24,436 nucleotides of DNA from JAGLOK01 sp023139005. Its GTDB lineage: Bacteria > Bacillota > Clostridia > Christensenellales > UMGS416. Under the pieces are notes generated by a model that was given only the letters and a program-made list of their open reading frames with translations, was not told the DNA's origin and searched no databases. The DNA lies in the NCBI GenBank assembly GCA_030637745.1, contig DAOWFX010000073.1, positions 1 through 24,436 on the forward strand, in the 5' to 3' direction. How positions within the stretch are numbered: the first letter of the stretch is position 1; every line of letters starts with the position of its first letter. The position numbers and the translations under genes were made by a program. This document shows positions 1-8,408 of the stretch, in pieces.

Positions 1-260
1 AGTAACTCCATTTCAGTAGGCTGTGTTCTTTCTGTTGTTGCGCTGATATATCCTTTAGGTTTGTTCAAGATGACATAACGAAAGCGTTTAAATAATAATG
101 GTTTCCCATCTATCTCTACAAACGTAGACTCCGGTACAACTTGAAATCCAGCATCGCTTCGAACAAAGCCATTTACAGTAACCTGAGATTTTGAAATTGC
201 CTTTTTAGCCTCAGAACGTGATAATACATCACACATTGATATGTATTTATCTAATCTCAT
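1..260 (-). CDS. rsuA: 16S rRNA pseudouridine synthase, RsuA family (partial, C-terminus outside window)
   Basis: This is the 5' part of a gene read on the minus strand; the window ends after about 86 codons. It begins MRLDKYISMCDVLSRSEAKK, a typical S4 RNA-binding domain start, and the S4 part runs to about residue 60 (VTVNGFVRSDAGFQV). It continues into RYVILNKPKGYISAT, the entry to the RsuA-type catalytic domain. The catalytic Asp lies beyond the window. Family knowledge: RsuA/RluB-family enzymes isomerise single uridines of rRNA; RsuA targets U516 of 16S rRNA. The ATG follows the topB stop by 5 bases, with a GAAAGAAG ribosome site inside the topB end, so the two are cotranscribed. The exact target uridine (RsuA or RluB type) is an inference. 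Confidence 0.85.
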   Translation of the reverse strand, partial: MRLDKYISMCDVLSRSEAKKAISKSQVTVNGFVRSDAGFQVVPESTFVEIDGKPLLFKRFRYVILNKPKGYISATTERTQPTEMEL

Positions 261-265
261 GAGTG

Positions 266-2380
266 TTATTCTTCTTTCTGTTCACTCTTGGATATCCATT
301 GATAGTAGGGACTCTTTTCGTTTATTTTTACAGAACCTTCTTCAAAATCTAGTGCTTTCTTGCTTAATAAGTCTTTCATTGCTTGAACATCAACGTCTGG
401 TCTATCACTCTTTTTATCATGTTTCCAAACACTAAATCTACATTTGCTTATACGCCAATTTGAACAATAATAAGCTTTAGAATTTTCTAAGATATCACCT
501 TTGCAGGCAGGGCATACACCCAAAATTTCTCTTGGTTCATCAGGGTCACGTCTTGGTGCTTCCTCTGGGAACTCAACATCTTTTTTTATTAGTGATTTAT
601 TTATGATGTCTTTTGTCATCGTTTTTATGCCATTAATAAATGTTTCAGCATCTACATCACCTTTTCTTATATCGTTTAGTGATTTTTCCCATTTCCCAGT
701 AGTTTCAGGGCTCTTGAGTTCATCAGGCAATACGCTCACCAGCGAAATCCCTTTTTCAGTAGGTACAATGTTTCGACCGCGTCTTTGAATATAGCGTACT
801 TGTACCAATCGTTCAATTATTGCAGCTCTAGTAGCGGGAGTACCCAATCCATTATCTTTCATCTGCTCACGAAGCTCTTCATCTTCTACAAATCGCCCTG
901 CGTGTTCCATAGCAGACAGCAATGTTGCATCACTATAGTTTGCAGGTGGTTTTGTTGTTTTTTCTTTCATCTGCGCTTTTTTAACAAGACGTTCATCACC
1001 AATTTCGAGTATTGGTAACTTTTGCTCGCCGGCTGCTTTTTTACTTTTTTTCAGATCCTCATACGTTTTGGACCACCCTGCTTCAATCGTCACCGATCCT
1101 TTTGATTCAAACTTCTCACCTTCAATGTCTGATATTACGCGCACTCTTTCAATTTCTTGATCATCCAAGAAAATTGAGATAAATCTACGCACTATCATGT
1201 CATATAGTTTGCGTTCATTTTCATCCAATGACTTTGGTGCTGATCTACCGGTTGGTATGATTGCATGATGGTCTGATACTCTAGCATCATTTATTACTCT
1301 ACCAAATATATTTCTATCAGACTCAATAGCTTCTTGTGCATATTTGGCATAGGGTTCTTTATTTAGTTTTCCTAGTCTGGATTTTAAAAGTGGATACATA
1401 TCGCCGCTTAAGTACTTACTGTCCGTACGTGGATATGTAATGAGTTTCCGTTTTTCATAGAGTGCCTGGGCATATTGAAGGGTTCTAGCAGCAGACCAAC
1501 CATGCTTATAGTTTGCGTCCCTTTGCAGGGATGTTAGATCATAAAGCTGTGGTGGTTTTCTTGTTTCACGTTTGCGTTCAATATCTGTAACAACTGCGTT
1601 CTTGCCAATAATGCTTTCACATATTTTATTGTATTTTTCATAATCTGATTTTTGGATTCTTGTAATGTCTTCTTCTTTTTCAGGATCAAACCAACATCCC
1701 TTAAATCCAACATATGTTGCCCAGAGTTCATAGTATTCTTCAGGTACAAAGTTTTGACGCTCAAGTTCACGTTCAACTAGTATCGCAAGAGTTGGAGACT
1801 GTACTCGTCCAACAGAAAGCAATCTTTCATATGTCAATGTAAATACCCTTGAACCGTTCATTCCAATAAGCCAATCTGCAAATGCGCGGCTTCTTGCTGA
1901 TTCAAAAAGTGTTTGATACTCTTCACCCGGTTTAAGGTTTGCAAAACCTTCTCTTATCGCTTCATCAGTCATAGAAGAAATCCAAAGACGTCTAATTGGT
2001 TTTGTGCATCCTGCAAATTCATATATCCAACGGAAAATCAGTTCGCCTTCACGCCCTGCATCAGCTGCGCAGATTACATCATCTATTTCATCTGAGTTCA
2101 TCCATTTCTTTATTACTTCAAATTGCAGTACTGCACTTTTATTTGCAGTAAGTTTTAATGTCATTTTATCTGGAATGATTGGCAATTGATCAATTGCCCA
2201 CTTCTTATATTTATCATCAAGTTCTTCAGGATTTGCAAGTGTAACAAGGTGTCCAAATGCCCATGTTATTACATAGCTATCAGAAGTTAAGCACTTGAAG
2301 CCTTTCTGTGATGCACCTAAAACTTTAGCAATGTCACGTCCAACTGATGGTTTCTCCGCAACAACGAGTATTTTACCCAT
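266..2380 (-). CDS. topB: DNA topoisomerase III (type IA)
   Basis: A type IA topoisomerase that cuts and passes single DNA strands, with a role in decatenation and recombination. It is 704 residues from the ATG at 2380, which I chose because GGAGGGG sits 4-5 bases before it; the open frame continues 7 codons further upstream without a ribosome site. The TOPRIM domain is at the N-terminus (VVAEKPSVGRD near residues 6-16; DAGREGE at 107-113, the acidic metal-binding motif). SVGRVQSPT is at about 189-197. The catalytic tyrosine is Tyr316 in LITYPRTDS. A C-terminal zinc ribbon uses Cys623, Cys626, Cys639 and Cys647. The length fits chromosomal Bacillota TopB. The pseudouridine synthase gene follows in the same transcript. 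A strong promoter and a palindrome lie upstream. Confidence 0.95.
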   Translation of the reverse strand: MGKILVVAEKPSVGRDIAKVLGASQKGFKCLTSDSYVITWAFGHLVTLANPEELDDKYKKWAIDQLPIIPDKMTLKLTANKSAVLQFEVIKKWMNSDEIDDVICAADAGREGELIFRWIYEFAGCTKPIRRLWISSMTDEAIREGFANLKPGEEYQTLFESARSRAFADWLIGMNGSRVFTLTYERLLSVGRVQSPTLAILVERELERQNFVPEEYYELWATYVGFKGCWFDPEKEEDITRIQKSDYEKYNKICESIIGKNAVVTDIERKRETRKPPQLYDLTSLQRDANYKHGWSAARTLQYAQALYEKRKLITYPRTDSKYLSGDMYPLLKSRLGKLNKEPYAKYAQEAIESDRNIFGRVINDARVSDHHAIIPTGRSAPKSLDENERKLYDMIVRRFISIFLDDQEIERVRVISDIEGEKFESKGSVTIEAGWSKTYEDLKKSKKAAGEQKLPILEIGDERLVKKAQMKEKTTKPPANYSDATLLSAMEHAGRFVEDEELREQMKDNGLGTPATRAAIIERLVQVRYIQRRGRNIVPTEKGISLVSVLPDELKSPETTGKWEKSLNDIRKGDVDAETFINGIKTMTKDIINKSLIKKDVEFPEEAPRRDPDEPREILGVCPACKGDILENSKAYYCSNWRISKCRFSVWKHDKKSDRPDVDVQAMKDLLSKKALDFEEGSVKINEKSPYYQWISKSEQKEE

Positions 2381-2414
2381 TTTCCCCTCCGGTTTTTTCA
2401 ATAGATTTACATAA

Positions 2415-2426
2415 ATAGCATGCTAT
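2415..2426. promoter_or_regulatory. 12-bp perfect palindrome at the topB transcription start (possible operator)
   Basis: ATAGCATGCTAT reads identically on both strands. It lies immediately downstream of the topB -10 box, across or just after the predicted transcription start, where a bound repressor would block initiation. No regulator is identified. Confidence 0.4.
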
Positions 2427-2433
2427 GCGGGTT

Positions 2434-2463
2434 ATTATAACAGCAACTCGTGAAAAATATCAA
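2434..2463 (-). promoter_or_regulatory. Promoter of topB operon
   Basis: On the minus strand TTGATA (2458-2463) and TATAAT (2434-2439) are 18 bases apart, matching the housekeeping sigma factor consensus at 11 of 12 positions. Predicted start is near 2427, giving a leader of about 47 nt before the topB ATG. Confidence 0.75.
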
Positions 2464-2550
2464 GATTTTCTATTATTTTGTTTTTTATATATCATGCGAA
2501 ATTTGACATCAATTAATATGATATGGCTCTCAATTTGTTAATATGTTTTT

Positions 2551-4128
2551 CTAGTTCGGTGGCATAACTGCTGGATTATAGTGATATTCTTCTGGGTATG
2601 GTTTATAGTAATCACTGAACAAGGGTATTTTTTCTATAATCTTTCCATCTTTATCATAAAACACTTTATATGTCGTGCAGCGTATTCCTGTTCTTCCCTG
2701 CAAAATTAGTGGAGATTCAGCTACAGAAACTTCAGAATCAGCTACATTTCTTTTAGGTCCGGGTTGTTCTGTCTTAGTTGTTTTTACATCCATACCAATT
2801 CTCATACCATCTGCAAGAGGTACCCCGTATATTTCTGCATACACATCTCGCTTAATAGTATACATAGAAATGTATATTGGACTATTACTAGTGTTTTTAA
2901 ATCTCAAATCTGCTGTTCCATAATTTACAGTAGCATCCCTACCTCTTGTCAAGTATGACAATTCAAATGAATGATGATACCTCTCAGTGATTTCAAGATC
3001 TGCTCTAACCGCAGCATTAAACAACGTTCCAGATACTTGGCATACCCCTCCTGCAATTCCAGGAATGAGTTGGTTTCCTCCGATTATGATATTCGCCTCT
3101 TTGTATCCTGCGGCTTGTGTTCGTTTTCCAGTTGTTTCATTCATTGAAAACTCTTCGCCGGGCATAAGTATCGTGCCATTAATCTGTAAGCACGCAAGCC
3201 TTACATTATGTTCACGATTAGAGCTTCTGGCCATGTGTGTTTTGAATTGCACCAATAATTGTGTCTTTTCAATCAGATCTTCTATAGTAATCGTTGGCTC
3301 AATTTTTTGTTTTGGGATCTCGATTTCTCCAAATGTTTGGTTTTCTATTGCACTCTCAACCAATGTCCAAAGCGTTTCAGGATCTGTTTTTACTCCTTCT
3401 ACTGGTTCAGAATATACAAACCATTCCGAGCCTTCAAGTTCAGAATCCGGATTAAAAGATACTGCAGCTTCTCCTGGGATTTTCTCTCTGAAAAGTGCAA
3501 TTGCTTTGACTTTTGACTCAATATTTTGAGGGTTGATATCCATCTGAGTCTCATAGTGTATCGGATTGTCAATAAGTGACATAATGTACTCATATCGAAT
3601 ATTGGTATCTCCCTCTCGTCCTACATTCCAAGCCTCATCAAGTATGCTTTTAGTATTAAATGACACTTCAAGGTCTTCATTGTCAAATTTTATTTTATCA
3701 TTCTCCCATACAAGAGAAATGTACACTTCCTGAGCCCTTAATTTGCTCGCTTTGTCAAGCAACTTCAATGCTTCTTCTTTTGTTTGTCCTCCCAAAGAGA
3801 TATCATCAACATATATACCTTCGTAATAATGATCAGCCTTTAGTAAATTATCGACTCTTCTATTTTTTTCTTTTATGGTATAAAACGAAGCTATACTTAT
3901 AGCAACTACTAGAATTGATAATATGACAATGGAAACTTTTAACCAAATTGGATTTGCTCTTATTATTGTTTTTGCTTTTCCTACATTGTCAACAATACTC
4001 CCAGATATAGTCTCATCAATTACCTCTTTTCTATTAATATCAGGGCATTCCTCTGTATCATTATCATCATAAGCAATATGATCTAATATATCATCATCAT
4101 TGATGTTTTTTTCATCTATGTCACTCAA
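2551..4128 (-). CDS. VanW-family membrane-anchored protein
   Basis: 525 residues, read from a TTG start at 4128. No in-frame ATG lies nearby upstream, and GGAG sits 9 bases before the TTG. The first 60 residues are cytoplasmic and rich in Asp/Glu. One membrane helix follows at about 62-84, so the rest is extracytoplasmic. Residues ~100-280 resemble the putative peptidoglycan-binding repeat (PG_binding_4) that often precedes VanW (YYEGIYVDDISLGGQTKEEA at 101-120). The VanW domain is at about 296-425, with LMPGEEFSMNETTGKR and GGVCQVSGTLFNAA. The family's biochemical role is not established; VanW is named from vancomycin-resistance clusters but is widespread in Clostridia. There are no van genes here, so a resistance role is not implied. 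It ends with TAG. Confidence 0.88.
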   Translation of the reverse strand: MSDIDEKNINDDDILDHIAYDDNDTEECPDINRKEVIDETISGSIVDNVGKAKTIIRANPIWLKVSIVILSILVVAISIASFYTIKEKNRRVDNLLKADHYYEGIYVDDISLGGQTKEEALKLLDKASKLRAQEVYISLVWENDKIKFDNEDLEVSFNTKSILDEAWNVGREGDTNIRYEYIMSLIDNPIHYETQMDINPQNIESKVKAIALFREKIPGEAAVSFNPDSELEGSEWFVYSEPVEGVKTDPETLWTLVESAIENQTFGEIEIPKQKIEPTITIEDLIEKTQLLVQFKTHMARSSNREHNVRLACLQINGTILMPGEEFSMNETTGKRTQAAGYKEANIIIGGNQLIPGIAGGVCQVSGTLFNAAVRADLEITERYHHSFELSYLTRGRDATVNYGTADLRFKNTSNSPIYISMYTIKRDVYAEIYGVPLADGMRIGMDVKTTKTEQPGPKRNVADSEVSVAESPLILQGRTGIRCTTYKVFYDKDGKIIEKIPLFSDYYKPYPEEYHYNPAVMPPN

Positions 4129-4214
4129 AGGTATTTACTCCATTATTGTCTTGATATCCAGATTTTAGTATTTTATATAGAACAACCAGATATGAAACTA
4201 CTATATTTAGTATT

Positions 4215-4243
4215 ATGATAACTGAAATAGATAATGATGTCAA
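4215..4243 (-). promoter_or_regulatory. Promoter of the VanW-family gene
   Basis: TTGACA (4238-4243) and TATCAT (4215-4220) on the minus strand, spacer 17. Predicted start is near 4208, giving a leader of about 80 nt before the TTG start. The rest of the 195-base gap to rex is A+T-rich with no clear terminator. Confidence 0.75.
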
Positions 4244-4323
4244 AACATTCTTAATATTTGCTTAACATTTTATTAACTATTTGAAATTGGAGAATTGTAT
4301 GTTGTATGTAATCAAGCTCGAAG

Positions 4324-4956
4324 CTAGCAACCGCCTTTTTCCTCACAGGCTAAACGAAAGGATAATGTCATTAGAGAATCCGTCAAATGGATATTTTCAA
4401 CTTCAATACCTTCTAACGTTACGTCTACTGGTGCAAAATTCCAAATAGCTCCTGCTCCAGCTTGTTGGCTAATATATGCGATTTGCTGCGCAAATTTACC
4501 GGGAATTGTAAGGACTACGATATCTATTTTATTATCTTTGATATATTGTACTAATTCTTCGGAATCGTGTATTAAGATATTTCGTATTTTTGTTCCTATC
4601 AATTTTTCATCATTATCAAAAATTGCTAGAAGTTTGAAGCCTTCATTTTCGAAGCTACCATATCGGGCAAGGGCGTTTCCAATATTTCCTGCACCAACAA
4701 TAATCACATTTCGTATAATATCAATGCCAAGTATGTGTACTAGTTTCTGTTTCAATTCTGTCACATTATAGCCATATCCCTGTTGCCCAAAACCACCAAA
4801 GAAATTTAGGTCATGACGAATTTGTGAAGCTGTCATCCTTAAGCTTTCACCCAATTGTTTTGATGAAACTCGAATAATGTCTTTTTTTTCAAGACTATCT
4901 AAATGTCTATAGTATCTTGGAAGTCTACGCATTACCGCTTCAGGAATTCTGCTCAT
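4324..4956 (-). CDS. rex: Redox-sensing transcriptional repressor Rex
   Basis: 210 residues, the usual Rex length. Rex senses the NADH/NAD+ ratio and represses fermentation and respiration genes when NADH is low. The N-terminal winged helix (residues ~4-60) carries SSKQLGESLRMTASQIRHDL and the family-typical FGGFGQQGYGYNV. The Rossmann fold shows VGAGNIGNALARYG at 87-100, the GxGxxGxxxA dinucleotide motif. The C-terminal dimerising segment ends FRLACEEKGGC. AAAGGA lies 7 bases before the ATG. The gene has its own promoter with a Rex-like operator just downstream, so autoregulation is plausible. It is divergent from the ABC-F gene. Confidence 0.95.
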   Translation of the reverse strand: MSRIPEAVMRRLPRYYRHLDSLEKKDIIRVSSKQLGESLRMTASQIRHDLNFFGGFGQQGYGYNVTELKQKLVHILGIDIIRNVIIVGAGNIGNALARYGSFENEGFKLLAIFDNDEKLIGTKIRNILIHDSEELVQYIKDNKIDIVVLTIPGKFAQQIAYISQQAGAGAIWNFAPVDVTLEGIEVENIHLTDSLMTLSFRLACEEKGGC

Positions 4957-4967
4957 ATTTATATCCT

Positions 4968-4985
4968 TTGTTAAACTTTATTCAA
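4968..4985. promoter_or_regulatory. Candidate Rex operator (imperfect)
   Basis: The sequence is TTGTTAA, 4 bases, TATTCAA. Against the TTGTTAA-N4-TTAACAA inverted repeat known for clostridial Rex, the left half matches 7 of 7 and the right half 4 of 7. It lies just downstream of the predicted rex transcription start (~4989) and upstream of the rex ribosome site, a position suited to negative autoregulation. Confidence 0.45.
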
Positions 4986-4995
4986 ACACAAGCTA

Positions 4996-5024
4996 ATTTT
5001 ACCATATTCTTGTTTTAATACCAA
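4996..5024 (-). promoter_or_regulatory. Promoter of rex
   Basis: TTGGTA (5019-5024) and TAAAAT (4996-5001) on the minus strand, spacer exactly 17. Predicted start is about 4989, 33 nt before the rex ATG. Confidence 0.6.
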
Positions 5025-5057
5025 CGAGTTTTTCTTCTAAGATATGGATTTTATGAT

Positions 5058-5063
5058 TATAAT
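5058..5063 (+). promoter_or_regulatory. -10 box of the ABC-F gene
   Basis: A perfect TATAAT lies on the plus strand, with only a poor -35 (TTCTAA at 5035-5040, spacer 17). Transcription would start near 5070, only about 10 nt before the ATG at 5080, so this mRNA may be nearly leaderless. Confidence 0.4.
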
Positions 5064-5079
5064 AAGATATACTCTCTAC

Positions 5080-6987
5080 ATGATTATTCTATCCATAATT
5101 GATTTAGCACTTTCTTTTGGTGTCAATGACATATTTAGCGACGTTTCCTTTGACTTAAAACGCGGGAAACGAATTGGATTGATCGGCTCAAATGGTAGTG
5201 GCAAAACATCATTACTGAAAATCATTTGTGGAGAGCTTGAAAAAACGTCCGGTAACATCAGAAAAAATAGTTCTGTATCAATAAATTACTTATCTCAATT
5301 ATCAGACTACACTTCCACCTTAAGCGTATGGCAAGATGCAATATCTGTCTATGATGATGTTTTTGAACTTGAAAGCAAATTGAGAGAAATTGAACATCAA
5401 ATGTCAGATGAGACTGCGGATTTGGATAGGCTGGCGAAACAATATACAAAGCTGACAACAGAATTTGAGGATCTTGGTGGATATAGCGCAGAGCGTATGA
5501 CTCGAAGCGTGCTTGCAGGACTCGGTATTGATAAATCATTTTATGAAAGAAAAGTCAATACATTATCCGGTGGGCAAAGAGCTAGGGTACAACTGGCCAT
5601 GGCACTTCTTAGAGATCCTGATGTATTATTGCTTGATGAACCTACAAACCATTTAGATTTGAATGCTACAAAGTGGCTTGAAATTTTTCTTTCAAAAAGC
5701 AAAATAACATTAATTGTTGTTTCACATGATAGATATTTCTTAGACAATGTTTGTAGTGATATTATTGAACTTTCCATGGGGAAAATCACGCTATATAAAA
5801 ATTGCAACTATTCAGAGTACATGATTGAAAAAGAAGCTCGCTGGGAGCAACAACAAAAACTATTTAAGGCAAACCAAGCAGAGATCAAGCGCCATGAAGC
5901 AGTGATACGACGGTATAGATCATGGACAACTGAAAAAGCAATGGTAACAGCAAAGTCATGGGAAAAGCGATTAGCAAAGCTTGAGGTAATAGATAAGCCA
6001 ATAAGTGAAAAACTGATTAAATTTAGGTTTGATATTGATGTTAGAAGCGGTAGCGATGTATTGCGATGCAAAAATCTTTCTAAAAGTTTTGATGACAATA
6101 CTATTTTCGAGAATGTGAATTTGCATATTCGAAATGGTGATAAGATTGCTCTTATGGGACCCAATGGAGTTGGCAAGACCACGTTATTAAAAATAATAGC
6201 AGGAACTCTTAAGCCAAATGAGGGTGAATCATTAATTGGCAGCGGAATACAGATGGGATATTATGATCAGCACCAGCAAAACTTGAAGGACAATAATACA
6301 GCACAAGATGAAATATGGGATGCTTATCACGAGCTAACCCCGCAGCAAGTTAGAGATACTCTTGCACTGTTTTTATTTACAGGTGATGATATCGAAAAGG
6401 AAATTTCTGTGCTGTCAGGCGGAGAACGTGGAAGACTATCGCTATTGAAATTAATGCTTTCTAATGCGAATTTTCTTCTACTTGATGAGCCCACCAATCA
6501 CCTTGATATGGATTCAAGACAAGTTCTGGAATCTGCCCTATACGATTTTCCGGGAACAGTATTGTTTGTTAGTCATGATCGATACTTTATTAACTCAATA
6601 GCCAACAAAATACTTGATATGACACCTAATGGTATCACATCATATGAGGGTTCATGGGATGATTATCAATATCACTTATCATTAAACTACGAAGATAGTA
6701 TAACAACTAAAGAAAGTAAGACTGAACGATCAAAAAGATACCGCGAACAACGTTCAACACAAAACGGACTTAAGCAATTAAAGATGCAGCTTGATATTGT
6801 TGAAAAAAACATATTTGATTGCGAAATTAAAAAAGCTAAAGCTGAAAAGAGACTTTCAAGTACAGGAGATCTTAATACAATTGATATATCAACATACTCC
6901 AGACAATACGATAATTGCGAACGTGAACTTGAATCTCTTATGCATGAATGGGAAGATATATCATCAAAAATCGATAAGATCATTTAA
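5080..6987 (+). CDS. ABC-F family ATPase (YdiF-like)
   Basis: A soluble protein with two ATP-binding cassettes and no membrane helices. Known members act on the ribosome (translation factors or antibiotic-resistance ribosome protection). From the ATG at 5080 it has 635 residues: Walker A GSNGSGKT (36-43), signature LSGGQRAR (~162-169), Walker B LLLDEPTNHLD (~183-193), then a charged linker of the ABC-F type (~245-310). The second cassette has Walker A GPNGVGKT (360-367), LSGGERGR and LLLDEPTNHLD. A charged coiled-coil tail (~560-635) closes it. I chose 5080 because MIILSIIDLALSFG aligns with family starts; in-frame ATGs also occur at 5044 and 5053. None of the three has a Shine-Dalgarno site. 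A housekeeping role is more likely than resistance, but this is inferred. Confidence 0.9.
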   Translation: MIILSIIDLALSFGVNDIFSDVSFDLKRGKRIGLIGSNGSGKTSLLKIICGELEKTSGNIRKNSSVSINYLSQLSDYTSTLSVWQDAISVYDDVFELESKLREIEHQMSDETADLDRLAKQYTKLTTEFEDLGGYSAERMTRSVLAGLGIDKSFYERKVNTLSGGQRARVQLAMALLRDPDVLLLDEPTNHLDLNATKWLEIFLSKSKITLIVVSHDRYFLDNVCSDIIELSMGKITLYKNCNYSEYMIEKEARWEQQQKLFKANQAEIKRHEAVIRRYRSWTTEKAMVTAKSWEKRLAKLEVIDKPISEKLIKFRFDIDVRSGSDVLRCKNLSKSFDDNTIFENVNLHIRNGDKIALMGPNGVGKTTLLKIIAGTLKPNEGESLIGSGIQMGYYDQHQQNLKDNNTAQDEIWDAYHELTPQQVRDTLALFLFTGDDIEKEISVLSGGERGRLSLLKLMLSNANFLLLDEPTNHLDMDSRQVLESALYDFPGTVLFVSHDRYFINSIANKILDMTPNGITSYEGSWDDYQYHLSLNYEDSITTKESKTERSKRYREQRSTQNGLKQLKMQLDIVEKNIFDCEIKKAKAEKRLSSTGDLNTIDISTYSRQYDNCERELESLMHEWEDISSKIDKII

Positions 6988-7002
6988 GAAATTTTATCAT
7001 TT

Positions 7003-8364
7003 CTAACTAGATATCTTATTTGTTTCCAGTGTTTCCTGATTTTCTTTTGGATATCTCAGTACTATTTTCTTAATGATATAGAAAACAAAGAAAATGAATA
7101 TTGCTACATTAATACCAGAGAATAATCTGAAAAACCGAGTTTGACCACCAAATAAGTCAAATATGATCATACATTGATTAACGGTAGCAGTAGTTGTATA
7201 TAATACGATGAGAATAATGGATTCCTTGTCTTTTTGATATATATAGCTTACTGCTAGCAAAGCTATTACGGGTAATATATATCTTTCATGCATTGATACG
7301 CCCAGTGTATATATAGCCGCCATACAAAATGCAGATAGCAAAAATACTTGTCTGTGTTTGTAGTTCTTTACAGAAAGATATGCGCAAAATCCACATGATA
7401 ATCCAATAAATATATATCCCCATATCCTATAATTCAAAAACAAAAATTGATTTGTATCCAGTTTAAAACTTCCACCATGCAGTCCAAATAGATTTAGTGC
7501 AGATGCAGTATTGACTGGATGTTCTGAGGATATGTGTTTGAAGAAGTCTATAATCCAAATATCAGTTATAGCATTCTTGAAAGGTAGTGTTGCAAGGGTA
7601 AATAGTATTATTGATATAACAACTCCAACTGTTAGAGATTGGAGTGATTTCTTCCGAGTTCCCTTATTGAAAAATGGTATGACGATGAACATGCCAAATA
7701 TCGGAGCAAAGAATATCATTTGCGCCTTAAAGAGACACCCTAGTGTATAAAATATAATTGATAGCACTATTCTTTCTTTTTTTAGCAAATAGAATGTAAG
7801 GACAACAATTAATATGAGAATCATGTCTATCTGTCCCCATATTGATGCATTGATTAAGAACGCAGGATTAAATGCTATTATCATCATAATAAGAAGCGGT
7901 GTATAATCTGAAAACTTCTGTTTGCTCCATCTATATGCAAAATATGATGTAGCAAGTGTCGCAATAATTGAAGGTAATTTCATAAATACTGTTGTTATTA
8001 TGTAGTTATCCGCTACCTTGAATAATCGCAAGATATGTTGCAATAGTGCAAGAAGATATAATCCACCCGCTGGGTACTCCGACATAAAACCTTTTAGACC
8101 ATCATCTATTAGAATTCTTGACCACATTAAAAATAAATCGAAATCGCGAACATATTTTATTACTCCAAAATATCCAAAAACTGTGATGACATATCCTACG
8201 AGTCCAAATAACAAAATGAGTTTTACAAAAATCTTTTCTTTTTTTATGAGTATATTTTTTATCTTCGGAAGGAAGTTCTTGAATATCATCATAGCAGCTA
8301 AGAGCAACGTTATAACAGAACACGCAACAATAGCAATATAGCATCTTATAACTTCAAATGGCAT
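7003..8364 (-). CDS. GT-C fold membrane glycosyltransferase (Gpi18-like mannosyltransferase family)
   Basis: 453 residues with many membrane helices across nearly the whole length. Short motifs are typical of polyprenyl-phosphate-sugar-dependent GT-C enzymes: RDFDLFLMW at 73-81 in the first outside loop (acidic catalytic motif), EYPAGGLYLL at 96-105, SIWGQIDMI at 174-182, FKAQ at 212-215 and MHERYILP at 358-365. The WGQ-D, K-Q and HERY motifs resemble the COG5542 Gpi18-like group. The sugar and acceptor cannot be told. AGGAG lies 5 bases before the ATG. It follows the phosphofructokinase-family gene by 44 bases and is probably in its transcript. It ends 15 bases from the convergent ABC-F gene, with no clear terminator between them. 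Confidence 0.8.
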   Translation of the reverse strand: MPFEVIRCYIAIVACSVITLLLAAMMIFKNFLPKIKNILIKKEKIFVKLILLFGLVGYVITVFGYFGVIKYVRDFDLFLMWSRILIDDGLKGFMSEYPAGGLYLLALLQHILRLFKVADNYIITTVFMKLPSIIATLATSYFAYRWSKQKFSDYTPLLIMMIIAFNPAFLINASIWGQIDMILILIVVLTFYLLKKERIVLSIIFYTLGCLFKAQMIFFAPIFGMFIVIPFFNKGTRKKSLQSLTVGVVISIILFTLATLPFKNAITDIWIIDFFKHISSEHPVNTASALNLFGLHGGSFKLDTNQFLFLNYRIWGYIFIGLSCGFCAYLSVKNYKHRQVFLLSAFCMAAIYTLGVSMHERYILPVIALLAVSYIYQKDKESIILIVLYTTTATVNQCMIIFDLFGGQTRFFRLFSGINVAIFIFFVFYIIKKIVLRYPKENQETLETNKISS

Positions 8365-8408
8365 AGGATCTCCTGAAAATAGTATTATTTTTATTATGAA
8401 AAAAGCAA

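Noticed and set aside
2551..4128. Vancomycin-resistance locus because of VanW
   Set aside because: No vanHAX, vanRS or vanY genes are present, and VanW-domain proteins are common in Clostridia without any link to resistance.
4245..4275. Rex-like TTAA repeats upstream of the VanW gene
   Set aside because: The TTAAC/TTAAG elements are direct or wrongly spaced and do not form the 18-base Rex inverted repeat; they are expected in A+T-rich DNA.
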